Source: Cordia subcordata (lineage: Eukaryota > Streptophyta > Magnoliopsida > Boraginales > Cordiaceae). Taken from it: DNA of 64,000 nt. A model generated the notes under the pieces. The model was not told the DNA's origin, searched no databases, and saw only the letters and a list, made by a program, of their open reading frames with translations. The position numbers and the translations under genes are program-made. The DNA is taken from positions 5,704,001 to 5,768,000 of the forward strand of contig JAPTOF010000014.1 of the NCBI GenBank assembly GCA_028554755.1. Reading direction: 5' to 3'. This document shows positions 10,028 through 20,750 of the stretch, in pieces (positions within the stretch are counted from its first letter, which is position 1; the number at the start of each line of letters is the position of its first letter).

Positions 10028-12316
10028 TGTAACACCTTAAACTTGAAATCCTCAATATGGACATTCGAAAGCTAGATATTTGAAAGTTATCCTTGTACAG
10101 GTAAGAGTCTGTACATTTAATTCTTTTCCTTTCCGAAACATGTACTCAAATACACATATATCTTCATAACTCATTTGCCTTAAGTCATAAAATTTTCCAA
10201 ATTATAAGAATTTTAACCAAGCATATCAATCTTTAAAAACAACCCTCATATTTTTAATCTTCATATAACGGTCACAAGCCAAAAACATGCTCACAGTCTT
10301 TGCAAAGACTTTACTAGAATAAAACTAGAAGTAGGAACCAATAGTTAGTAACTAATCATATAAAAGTTTATCCGTACTACATTAGAACAGTGATTCGAGC
10401 ATGATAAAAGAGAAAAGGTAGAATAGAATCATCTTCTATTCCAGCTCATAACAAACCTTTGAACATCGATGCCTGTGCTCCGCCCTTTGCAAAAACAATA
10501 TAAAAACAAATATGATTATCATTTCTTGTAAAAAGAACTAGTTCTTGCAAAGCAAAGATCCCATTTGTGTATAACATGAACACGATCATTATTTAGGAAA
10601 ACTCTTTCGATAACCATGAGTAACTTGCATAAGATCATGATTCAGGAAACTTTGTAAATAATCTCAAGATCACGCTCATTCAATACAACATGGATATGGA
10701 AACAATTTATTGTAAAGAACTACCACGATTTGTAATTTCAAGACTTGCCATTGTCATGTTTTACCAGCCTATCTAACCAGAATCTCTTATAAAAGTGAAC
10801 CTCAAACTTCACATACAACAGTTGTGTACCCAGTTTTCATGCACTGACCAAATTTAACAAGATTTAGCACATGTAACATGATCCATCAAGCCATTATCAA
10901 CTACATTCACAAGAGCCTCGTCTAAGGCAAGAGTTTTCTTGTTTACATGCAACCATAACGAGTAAGATTGGTTATTCTTGTTGTCATCTGCACAAGAGTT
11001 TTGCTGCCAATGACCTTTTATTACATTAAGCAACATTCCACTCAAACCAATTGACACTATTTCACTCTTGAAAACCAAAACTTCACATGATGCACCAAAG
11101 GACTGTTACAAGTCTAATTTAAGAATCATAAACAGAACCCATCAACCACATTCAAGTTTCTTTCCAACAAGTAGCATTCAAAGACTCATACTCACAGTCT
11201 CAAGCTTATGCACTATAAATGAATACTTTTATAACATAAAAATTAAACACGTAACGCATGCATTGTAGATAAACATGTATGGGTTTGACAAAGAATTTTA
11301 GCGAGCAGTATTAAACCCATGAGAAAAATTACCCACAATTATTAGATAGTGAATAGAACACAACATAGTTCTAGAAAAAAAAAAATTATAATAAAATACA
11401 TAAAAATGTCAAAAACCACATTCCATATTTTTTTCCCATCTAAATAAATTAAACTTGAACTTACTTGAAATTCTTGCTTTCTTGACTCTTTTTTTCTCCT
11501 TAAAGAAAACTCCCCAGTCATTTTCTCCCCTGTTTTCTTTTTTCCTTTCCCAAGTCCACATTTTCTATAATAGGTTATCTCTAATTTTAAGCTGAATTTA
11601 CTTTTACCCTTTTTGGTATTCTCCTATTACCAAGGCTTTCCTTACTTTATTTATTTACTAGTGTGTCTACCCGTCTGATGCACGAGTTTTGATTTTTGTA
11701 TAATGTGATATAAATTAAAAATTATGTAATGATTTGTCTTTTCATTTTTAAAATAGTGTTTAGTCTTTTTGTTTTTTTAAAACATATGCAGAAAACATGA
11801 CACGTAGTAAAAGAATAGCAAAGCTGATATTAACGCAACACTTGACAGTCATGTAGTATATAGTATATAGTATAGAACTTGACAAAAATATCTATATTCC
11901 CATTAGGTAAAATTTTGATTTAGGAAATAAGATTTTTTGATAAAAATAATAAATAATGTATTTTGTAAAATAAATTTATTAGTTTAGAAAATTATTTTAA
12001 TAGAGGAAACTCTTTTAGGAGAAAAAATTTGAAAAAAATAAAGATGCTGAATTAGGAATAAATTAAATTTTTTTCTTCTATAAAATAATACTCAAATTGA
12101 TTTAGAAATTATTCTTTGATAGGTGTGATATAATGTTTGAATTAATTATGGTTGTAAAATGCTGATCATTTTTCTTACATTGTAGAGCGTAACATGGCAC
12201 CAGTAGAGATTGATAATTGTCATACAGAGAATGAGTCTTGAATCTCAAGATTTGCTTTAGTATATAGTATAGATTTTAATAAGCTTCCTAATTAGTCTAA
12301 AAGGCTAAATATTATA
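10028..12316 (-). repeat. 5' LTR of the Gypsy element, carrying a Helitron
   Basis: About 1673 bp without the Helitron. It matches the other LTR from TGTAACACC (10028) to ATATTATA (12316). It is followed by the ATAAG duplication. The Helitron at 11658-12273 splits a phrase that is uninterrupted in the other LTR (9380-9400). Confidence 0.85.
11658..12273 (-). mobile_element. non-autonomous Helitron (616 bp)
   Basis: In minus orientation it starts TCTATACTATATACTAAAGC and ends with a degenerate GC hairpin (CTCGTGCATCAGACGGGT) followed by CTAG. It lies exactly between A and T, without a target duplication. The other Gypsy LTR provides the empty site: TTTATTTG|TTTTAATAAG at about 9385 versus TTTATTTA [element] TTTTAATAAG here. 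TC start, hairpin, CTAG end and A/T insertion are the Helitron hallmarks. No Rep/helicase is encoded, so it depends on an autonomous partner. Confidence 0.85.
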
Positions 12317-12321
12317 ATAAG
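12317..12321. repeat. target site duplication (ATAAG), right
   Basis: Identical to 3004-3008; marks the right end of the nested Gypsy complex. Confidence 0.85.
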
Positions 12322-12956
12322 AGTATGTTGGGTGCGGAATTATTATCTGAATGTGACTCTATTTAGTCTTTGCATACACATCATGGATGTCAATATTTTG
12401 CCAATGAGAGGCTAGGTAGAAGCACAAAAATAGAACATTGTAGTAGTCAGATGACCCTTTAAAAGTAGCTTGTCCAAATGACAATAAAGCACATTTTGCT
12501 ATCATTCCGTCCATTTCCCGATTCCCTTCATGCCATCACGCCCTCATTGGTTGCTTAAGTACATATATGATTACATGTTCACATCTGTTTCACTCGTTCA
12601 TGGTATATTTGGAATAACTTGGTACTAAAATTCAATGTTTCCTACCAATGTTTCGAAAAGTGCCTCTATTTTTTTGGCATGTTTGCATACTTTACGATTT
12701 GATATGAATAGAGAAAGTGAAGATGTTTAGCTCAATGTATGCATAAAAACATAAGTTACTTCAAATTGAATAACGAAAAATGGTTTTGTCTTTATAAAAT
12801 TTAATTTTTTGAGAGTTAATTATAATATATATGATTAATTTCTTTTGTTAAGTTGGTTTTTTATCATCAGGAGGATCATATAATATAATTTTTTATATGA
12901 AATTAAATAAAATATGGTGCTGGCCTAAAGCAATATTACGCAACTACAAATGCAGG
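12322..12956. other. intergenic, no gene seen
   Basis: AT-rich, no coding frame or element ends that I can support. Confidence 0.5.
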
Positions 12957-13320
12957 GCACTTTTTAATGAAATAAGCACGTGAAGTGCACGTGAACCACA
13001 CGTGGAGTGCATGTGGCTCGGCTTTTACATGAATAACCTTCACACCTATCTCTTGTTTGGAACTTAACCCAACCCATCTCCCGCATACCAAATCAACAAA
13101 ACACAAACAATATGCCCTGAAAGAAGTTATTCTTAGAAAGAGCTTTGCAATAAATGGATTAAGTTATTCTATGTTTCTCTAGTAGGTATCCTTCATTTAG
13201 ATGTTGTTCAAATTGGGTAGGAGAGGGAAATGGATTTTAATGGGTTAAGTTTCAAAAAAGACTTATTTGCATTGCTTATTCATGTAAAAGCCAAGCCAAG
13301 TGTACTTCAAACTTGGTCCA
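12957..13320. mobile_element. MITE copy 2, related to 1868-2250
   Basis: The left end carries TTTTTAATGAAATAAGCACG and GTGAAGTGCACGTG; the right end carries GCTTATTCATGTAAAAGCC. The interior matches copy 1 in order (AAAGAAGTTATTCTTAGAA, AAGTTATTCTATGTTTCTCT, GTTAAGTTTCAAAAAAGAC). The TIRs are more eroded than in copy 1, and the left arm has an extra CACGTGGAGTGCATGTG reiteration. Confidence 0.7.
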
Positions 13321-13826
13321 ATTAATTATATCAGTTGTCAAACCAAGAAAGCATTATAGGAATTCTAGCATTTCTCTAGCATTATAATCAAACCCATATA
13401 ATTTCCATATGTGAAACCATGAGAGCAACATAAAGAAGTTTATGTTGCTAATAGAGGAAAAAAATGAAGATCATGGATAAAGTTGATTGAGTTTGTGAGA
13501 GGCAGTTATTAGAGACCTTTTAGTAGTCTCAATAAGTATTTAGTAACAAAATGATCTCAAATGATTCTATCACTTTTTTCTCGATCAAAATTACCCAATG
13601 TAAAATTAGATTCCAAAAGTAACTTTCTCTCATACTCTAAATGTCAAACCTCATCATAAGCTTTGGCGTAGTTGACATATAACATTGATGTTGTTCACAT
13701 CTACAGAAATGGATAGCTTGCTTTTCTACATACATATGAATATCCTTAATTGGGATGATATATAGTATATAGTTTTCACAATAATAAACTCAACCCTTAG
13801 GGTTTAGTTTTCCATACAAATTCAAA
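13321..13826. other. intergenic upstream of the second ORF remnant
   Basis: No gene seen. The final part (from about 13785) is homologous to 2350-2391 before the first ORF remnant. GATATATAGTATATAG near 13758 is a simple TA-rich stretch. Confidence 0.5.
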
Positions 13827-13990
13827 ATGGCTATAATGTTTCATGCTGTTAGTGTAATTTGTCTACTACTTCTAGTTTGCCTCGTTAGTATCCCAAGCAA
13901 CCTCCAAACCAACTCCTAAATATCACCTACTTCATGCAAATTGGCACTACAATGGTGAAAATCCTGTTATTATTCCTGATAGTAAATTTG
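13827..13990 (+). pseudogene. small ORF with signal-peptide-like N-terminus (copy 2), probably broken
   Basis: ATG 13827 opens a 30-codon frame (stop 13917-13919). It begins MAIMFHAVSVICLLLLVCLV, a classical hydrophobic secretion signal with a short positive-free N-terminus, then SIPSNLQTNS. Beyond the stop another frame stays open and reads PKYHLLHANWHYNGENP, so a single frameshift may have cut a longer secreted protein. The family is not recognised. An exon whose continuation lies after an intron cannot be excluded. It is duplicated at 2392-2560. Confidence 0.4.
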
Positions 13991-14076
13991 CGTTGTTCAA
14001 TTCCAGCTCCAAAGGAATTCATTATCCATGGATCTTTTTAGTGTGCATATGTTTCATATCCAAAAGTGTTAGATAA

Positions 14077-14450
14077 TGATGCATCCTAGCAAGTACACTA
14101 GTTGCATTAGTAGTATAGGACAAAAGAGTCTAGATATTGTTCCCACGAGGACCAAAGTTTATGTTGGCAATTATGTTCAATATTACGTATGTTATTTGAG
14201 CAATTAAATCAATTTAAGCAAGAAAAGTAAGAAAAACAAAAATTAAAAAAATAACAAATTGAAATCGAATTGAAAGAAAACTCAAATTCAAGGAATTCAA
14301 TAGTTGTTAAGGCATTAATGTACACACAATCCACTCTAGTTAACCCAGATGTTGGTTTTAATTTAGAATTTCAGATTCAAAGTTGGCGAGTTCCTATCAA
14401 TATCTACCTAACTATATTTCAGGAACTAGGTTCTCAAAACCTCTCTAGGC
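14077..14450 (-). repeat. truncated 3' LTR of the Athila-like element
   Basis: Only the terminal ~375 bp of the LTR remains. It matches 16457-16830 and joins protease-coding sequence directly at about 14450, so a deletion removed everything from mid-protease to within the 3' LTR. Confidence 0.8.
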
Positions 14451-14701
14451 CTTTTGATTGACCTATCCGCAAATTGCAATGACATGTTTGTTCCCTTGAT
14501 TTCTCCTGAGTTCAATTTCCTATAGATAGACAAAGACATAAGATTAATACTTGCTCCTAAGTGGTACAAAGCCAAGTCAAATTTAAAGTCACCTAATTCA
14601 CAAGGGATAGAAAAACTCCCCGGATCTTTAAGCTTGGTAGGCAACTTATTTTGCAGTATGGCGCTGCATTCTTCGCTCATCATTATAGTCTCATATTCCA
14701 C
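14451..14701 (-). pseudogene. Athila-like aspartic protease remnant
   Basis: Minus reading shows LPTKLKDPGSFSIPCELGDF, then LGASINLMSLSIYRKL, then a tail with FADRSIKRPRE. This is the plant Gypsy retropepsin arrangement (PGSF.IPC.IG....LcDLGASvslMPlsvYkkL). The catalytic Asp of the DLGA box is replaced by His (YHLGAS). The frame then runs into LTR sequence. It would have cut the gag-pol polyprotein; here it is inactive. Confidence 0.8.
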
Positions 14702-14846
14702 AATCTTTCGGTTATTTGCTAGGATCTCCTTAAGAAATCTTGCAAATTGAGGATCTGTCTCAAACCTTCCACAAGTGGAATATTGATCTAAAGTTTCTTG
14801 AAGACTTTCAAAAATTTAGCAAATTGAGCATCCAACATATCATTCT

Positions 14847-15590
14847 TCATTGCCTTAGGGTCCAGGAGTTCATGGAGATCAACACGGGTATGTAAGGAAC
14901 TAGGACATTACCTTGGCACTTACCTTTCTCCTTTGCTTGTAAATTTTCATGGTTTTTGTGGCCTTTTGCCTTCAGAGTTGTAGATACATCATTCTTTCCC
15001 GTGTCTATTCTTGGTTGTAAGTCTTCTAACACCCTTTCATTCTGCAGGGTAGTGGCTTCCACTTGTTCCCTCGAAGTCTTCTCGAAGGCATCAAAAAACA
15101 TACCTTGAGTTCTACCTGCTGGTGCATCAGTCAATCTCCCAATTTGGGCCTCCAGACTTTTAATGAAGGTTCCTTGCTCTCTTTTTACACATTCTTGGTT
15201 TTTTATTACAACCTCTTGATTCCTAATTACTGTCTCTTGATTCTTGAGAGTAGCCTCTTGATTTTTTATAATAGTTTCTTGATTGTTGAGCCTTGTTTTT
15301 GCAGCGCTGATGAACTTGGTCAACAATTCCTCCATGCTCGGTTTCTTCTTTTGAGGAGGCTCGAAACGTGGTTCTTGCTGCCTTCCTTGGCTCGCATTAT
15401 ATCTCCATGAAAAGTTGGGATGGCTCCTCCGACCAGGGTTATATGTGTTGTTGTAGGAATCATTCTTCCTATCAAAATTTTTCACAACTTTAGCTTGATC
15501 AGGAATAGAATTTACAGCAAACATGATACCTGTGTTAGACTTGTAATTGGGACGCCCTCCTCCATAGAAATCACAGATAATAGTATTCAA
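14847..15590 (-). pseudogene. Athila-like gag C-terminal region with heptad NQE repeats
   Basis: A 247-codon open frame in the gag-to-protease region. Residues near the middle hold a glutamine/asparagine-rich array of about five 7-residue units of the type IKNQEA, LKNQET, IRNQEV, IKNQEC (about 15185-15290). This predicts a coiled coil. A short PQKKKPSMEELL segment precedes it and QIGRLTDAPAGRTQG follows, both typical of plant Athila/Tat gag tails. The frame differs from the upstream gag pieces, so an indel lies between 15590 and 15748. Confidence 0.7.
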
Positions 15591-15747
15591 TCGATTTTCT
15601 TGTTAACTGCCTCAAACTGTGCTACCACCGTATCTACATTTAAAATTCTAGGGGTTTTCCTCATAGGTTGCCGTTTGATAGGCCATTGATAAGTGTTGGA
15701 GGCCATATCCTCTCTCAGTTTATAAGCTTTCTCTGGCGTCTTCCTAC

Positions 15748-16287
15748 TTAAACCACACCTACTGCGGCATCAATCATGCTGCGTGTTTGGCCATTTAGTC
15801 CATTGTAGAATGTTTGAACTTGAAGCCATGTCGGCAAACTGTGATGGGGACATCTTCTAATTAACTCCTTAAATCTCTCCCACGACTCGTATTCTGTCTC
15901 CACATCATCCTGCAATAAGTTAGTAACCTCATTAAACAACTTGGCAGTCTTTGAACGGAGAAAATACTTAATCAAAAATTTTTTCACCATCCCCTCCCAA
16001 GTTGTAATGGATTCTGCCAGTAAGGAATTAAGCCAACTTTTTGCCTTATCCCTTAACGACAATGGGAAGAGACGCAAACGAATTTCATCCTCCAAAGCCC
16101 TATTTCACTTGAAGGTGTCATATATCTCCAGGAAATTCGCCAAGTGCTGATTTAGATCTTCATCAGTTTGACCTCCAAACTGAACTAACTGTTGAACCAT
16201 TTGGATTATTATAGGTTTGATCTCAAAATTATCCATTTGAATAGGAGGTCTTTGAATACTCGATGTAGCTCCCTCCAAAGTGGGCAT
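15748..16287 (-). pseudogene. Athila-like gag capsid region
   Basis: In one minus frame interrupted by a TGA (about 16097-16107) it reads PTLEGATSSIQRPPIQMDNF, IIQMVQQLVQFGG and HLANFLEIYDTFK. After the stop come LRLFPLSLRDKAKSWLNSL, ITTWEGMVKKFLIKYF and WERFKELIRRCPHH. This is the conserved Retrotran_gag region of Athila/Tat Gypsy. It would form the particle shell. Decay is modest, with one internal stop. Confidence 0.85.
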
Positions 16288-16417
16288 AACATAATCTTAC
16301 AATTTTTTTCTTGCCTCTTCATTTTGTTCTTCCATCTCTGATAAGTATTAAAAAAAAACATTAAAAGACTCAAATTAACAAATAATATAAAATAATTGCA
16401 ACCAAATTTATGGTCAC

Positions 16418-16440
16418 CGGCAACGGCACCAAAAAATTGA
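16418..16440 (-). promoter_or_regulatory. primer binding site of the Athila-like element (tRNA-Asp type)
   Basis: In minus orientation TTTGGTGCCGTTGCCGG lies next to the 5' LTR end. It differs by one base from TGGCGCCGTTGCCGG, complementary to the 3' end of plant tRNA-Asp. A 17-bp local repeat (CACCAAAAAATTGATGCG) stands at the LTR junction, so the junction is slightly rearranged. Confidence 0.8.
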
Positions 16441-17352
16441 TGCGGCACCAAAAAATTGATGCGTCCTAGCAAGTGCACTAATCATGTCAATATTACAGGA
16501 CAAAAAAGTCCAAATATTATTTCCATAAGGACCAAAGTTTATGTTGGCAACTATGTTCAGTATTACGTATGTTATTTGAGCAATTGCATCAATTTAAGCA
16601 AGAAAAGTAAGAAACACATAAATTTAAACAAAGCAAGTTGAAATTGAATTGAAAGAAAACTCAAATTGAAGGAAAATTTAGTTGTTGTTAAGGTGTTAAG
16701 GTACACAATCCAATCTAGTTAACCAGCATTTTGATTTTAATTTAGAATTTCGGATTCAGAGTTGGTGAGTTCCTACCATGCCTACCTAACTGTTTTTCAG
16801 GAGCTAGGTTCTCAACCCAATCTAGATACCTTCTCGAAACGTTCTAGAATTGAATCACATAAGAACTAGAACTCAAGTTATTCAATCTAAAGGTACACCC
16901 TCGGAACACCCTCTAAATTGAATGTTTTTGCACTAATTAACCTAATGGCACCTCTTTAGAACATCCACTCATTTAATAGATTATGCAAGAACACCTGTAA
17001 TCATGCTCAAGATTGGTTAAGAACAAAACCCTAACTTCTCCTTTGATACTTTGTTAAAGAATTGAAATTAATTATTAAGAAAAAGCATTAAGAACAAAGA
17101 TTCATGCATAAAAACCAAATTTGAAATTCATAAATCAAAACCAAACATCTATAATCAACTAGAATTTCATGCTTCCCTTAACAAAATAAAACCACTCTAT
17201 ACTAGAGTAAAATAGAACAAAAGTCATAATAAAGTGTATCTAGACATCATGAAATTCTAGAAAAAAAAGCTTAGTCTAATATGCTGAGAGAAGTCTTCAT
17301 CTTGAGCAATTTCTTCGTTAATCTTGCTTTCCTCCTTTCTCTTGACTTTGCT

Positions 17353-17368
17353 CCTTTTTATAGGGAGA
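17353..17368 (-). promoter_or_regulatory. TATA box in the Athila-like LTR
   Basis: Minus-strand TATAAAAAGG inside the LTR, upstream of the R/U5 part by element polarity. A good match to a plant TATA box; whether it is used is unknown. Confidence 0.55.
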
Positions 17369-17537
17369 AAAGGAGTACTAGACCAAAAAGTTTTCTATTC
17401 TAGAATTCTTACAAATAAAAAGTTTTTCCATAAAATAACTTTTATAATCTAACAAAGGAAAGATAATACTTGCGTTTCAAGACTATCCATAATTAATTTC
17501 TTCCTTCAAAAAGTCTTCCAAACTACTAGAAAATTAG

Positions 17538-17770
17538 CTTTTAGCGACCGCCATAATCGGTCGCTAAACCATGAAATCGGTCGGTAAAAACAATTAGCGA
17601 CCGATTTAGCGGTCGCTAACCCCTTGGTCGCTAAATTAAAAATACCAACCGATTCTAAATCGGTCGTTAATTACCGACGGACAATGCGGTCGACAAAATT
17701 GCCGACGGACAGGGCGGTCGGTAATTTCAGCGTCCATAGTTTTAGCGACCGATTAAGAATCAGTCTCTAA
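17538..17770. repeat. CACTA left subterminal array (GACCG motifs)
   Basis: Dense, alternately oriented copies of AGCGACCG and CGGTCGCTAA, with a few CGACGGAC and CGGTCGGTAA variants. In CACTA elements such motifs bind the element-encoded TNPA-type protein. Confidence 0.8.
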
Positions 17771-20750
17771 TTTTGTTAAATAAGTACAATAACTTATCCA
17801 ATTTAATTTACACATAAACCTGCCAACACATTATATATATACACATATATCATCACAAATTTGTAATACAATAAACCAAATGCATATAAAAATAAAAATT
17901 ATTTTAGATGTTTCTACAAAGTAATAGTCATGAATCATAAAAAAACACTAATTCTCTAGCATCAATAGTTTACAACTTCATCAAAATCATCACTTCGTTA
18001 GATTGCAAGTACATACGCAAAAGCAAATACTAGAAGTCAAGCAACTCCTTGCCCAACCAATGTCTCCAGTGAAGCGAATGCAAACATTTTCTGCAATAAC
18101 TATGCAGCTTGAGAGATCCTTTCACAGCAAAATAAAATAATCAAGCATTTCTTTGGCAAAATTTGGTGAGTCATCATTTTGCTCCCAAAACTACTTCAAA
18201 CTATCCTCACAATATGTAATTGCAAGATAATATCTGTATATGAGCTAGAAGCATTTTTTTCCTTTTGTAAACATTGCCCATAGGTTGACTATAGCGATAG
18301 ATGATATGCAAATTCAATTGATAAGAATTTAATGACAGTGCCTGAGTATGGTCGGACAATACAAAAGGCTTCTCATCTCATGAACTTCATTGTAAATGGA
18401 GGGAAACCATAGCGTTAGCCAGAATTATCAATTTGCCCCCACAACTACGTGAAACTATGTTCATAAGTACAAATTTAATGAAGTAATCACATTTTTTGAA
18501 TGTAAATGCAGAACACTAATACTTAGCACTTGGTACTCGTGTAAAATTTTTGAAGGAATTTTTCAAAGTCTATTTAGTCTCTATCAATCTTTTGGCTTCT
18601 CAGTACATGTTCTTTTGGGAGGAAAAAAAAAAGGTTCAGATCATGCCTTTGGCAAAAAAAATCTTTGAATTATCAATTTGCTGCCACAACCGCATGAAAT
18701 GATTTTTGTAATATGTACTTTGCAAGATAATCTTTGATGTGTGCTAATCGTTTTTTTTCTTTTGTAAACATTGTTCATAGGTTGACTATAGGGATTAATG
18801 ATATGCAGATTCAATTGATAAACATTCAATTGAGCGTGCCTGAGAATAGTTGGACAACACAATGTTATGCATGCAAAGAATCACACGTAAAAGCAGAAAT
18901 GAAAAGTAACAGGGAATTGAGACTAGTTTAAATCAAAGGTTCACCATAAAAGAGTAGGAAATGGCACCAAATGCAAGCAGCCCACCTTCAATTAACAATG
19001 ACACATTCCAAAAACACAAAAAGATAATCTATGTAAGAACCAATACCTTCAACTAGAATTGAGAAAAAAAATTGAGAATGAAAACACAACTCTCGCCTTC
19101 CTTTTGACACTATCCATCAACCATCCAAATGTAATAAGAAATAGACCATTTCTCGAACCATGTTTTAGAGCATGCTCAAATTTAGGCCCATGAAAGCTAT
19201 AAGAATTGTTAAGAGATATAACAAGTAAACTAGGGAGTGATGTATGCTATTTCATCAAATTACATGATCATTGAGTCACCAAGTACATATAGTGCAATAT
19301 CTCTGCCCAGTTCACATACAAAGCCATCAAATTCAATTGAAAATAAACTACTATAGAATGTAACAAATCAGCCATAACTAAAATAACATTTACATTAATT
19401 GTTAAGATGAGACAGGACGTAAAGAAAAGCTTCTGGTGAAACAAAAAGAAAATAAAAAATTGATAAGCAACCATCTTCAATTAACAACAGACAAAGTAAG
19501 ACAAAATCTGCACCTGGTAGTCAATTGGCAGCATTATGAATCTCCTTTCAACATAGGCTGTAAACAAATATGAAGAAACTTTTAGTGTGGCATTACATCA
19601 AACATTCTGTGCGCATAATCTTCTACAAGCTTGGAGTAAGGATATGGCACTGTTAAATGCTCATTACCCCCAATGCATAGTCATGTTTGATCGTACATCA
19701 AAATACAACATATAATAAGTCTAAAAATAATGATTCAAAGTCAAAACTTAGTAAATACATGATTTAATAACCTTTCACTCTCAAAAGCATTTGATAGGTA
19801 CATTACAACATAAAAGTACAGAGCTTATTACCACTTAGTATTGTCCTCTATAATAAGTTTTTCTTCTTACTTAAAAGGAAGTTGCAATGCTGATAAAACT
19901 ATGTACACCACTACAAGTGGTCTGTTCTAGATAAAGTTTCGAATTAATATTCAAATTAAATTTTTTTAAAAAAATTAATTTCAACTTTTTTAAAAATAAA
20001 AAATTTTTTACTTCTCAAAAAATTGCTTTTAGAAAAAACCATACAAAAGAGCCCCATACAAAATTAATACATACAGCTAGAAAACTTTCAAGGTTTTCTT
20101 GCAGTGATAACAAATGACATGCATATTATCACAACAACAACATAGCAAGAATGATTGTGAGAATGTAAACCCACTTTTGGTCGGACAATTTAGAAAATCA
20201 TAACAGAAATCCATAAATTCCTACCAATTATTGAAAAAATTCATAGTCCCTTTCCCGAGTGACAACGGCGACGACGGTAGCGGCGAACTTTGGCAGCGGC
20301 GAATTGGCAAGGCGGTCGTGGGTGGTGGATCCGCGGGAGGGCGTGGTCTTGGGGATGAGGGGGGGAGGGGGGTTGCTAGAAGGGGATTTTGGGAGGTGAA
20401 AGGAGGGCGTGGTTGGTGGGGATTTGGGGATAAAGAAATATTGCTTTTAAAGAAACCAAGAAACCAAAAATATAGATCGGCAGGCACTAACCTTTAAAAA
20501 CACTTTTTACGAGCTAATAGAAAAATATTGTTCTAAAGAATTAAGGGAAATGATCAAATAACAATTTGTTGTGAATAAAAAGGAAATAAAAATAAAAATT
20601 AGATATTAAATGTAAAAATTAAAAAAATTATAATTTTAAAAAATTAAAGATTGAAAAAAATTATATAGACCAAATAAGAATAGGATCTAAAATATGTGCA
20701 TTTTCTTAAACTAGATTTCCCTACACTTTTTTTTCAAAAAATTTTAAATT
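17771..20750. other. CACTA interior, mostly non-coding
   Basis: AT-rich. It contains an internal duplication of about 200 bp (18166-18365 and 18660-18860) sharing TTTTGTAAACATTG, CATAGGTTGACTATAG and GATATGCA(A/G)ATTCAATTGATAA. A shorter third relative is near 18418-18480 (AATTATCAATTTGCCCCCAC). One GC-rich patch lies at 20262-20415. No transposase is seen. Confidence 0.6.
20221..20487 (-). other. GC-rich, proline-rich ORF inside CACTA (possible first exon or captured gene fragment)
   Basis: An 88-codon minus-strand frame ending KGTMNFFNNW, with Pro-rich runs such as PLPPSSPRPRPPADPPPTTA. GC content jumps sharply between about 20262 and 20415, against flanking DNA that is mostly A/T. The plus strand also has an open frame of 88 codons (Gly-rich), so the coding strand is not certain. 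It could be the 5' exon of the ancestral transposase gene, a captured host exon, or simply a GC-rich leader. Confidence 0.35.

Larger units (their letters stand above)
3009..12316 (-). mobile_element. internally deleted Ty3/Gypsy retrotransposon with chromodomain remnant, hosting nested Copia and Helitron
   Basis: Two long direct repeats (3009-4396 plus 9206-9433, and 10028-12316) match throughout once the insertions are removed. On the plus strand they begin TGTAAC and end ATATTACA or ATATTATA, so in minus orientation the LTR runs TGTAATATT...GTTACA. LTR lengths without insertions are about 1616 and 1673 bp. ATAAG flanks both outer ends. Only 594 bp of interior remains (9434-10027): PBS, integrase C-terminal and chromodomain debris, and PPT. 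gag, protease, RT and RNase H are gone, so it is non-autonomous. Nested insertions are a Copia at 4397-9205 and a Helitron at 11658-12273. Confidence 0.88.

Noticed and set aside
15063..15689. Plus-strand ORFs of 115 and 89 codons
   Set aside because: They lie antisense to the Athila-like gag, where the NQE heptads and capsid motifs are.
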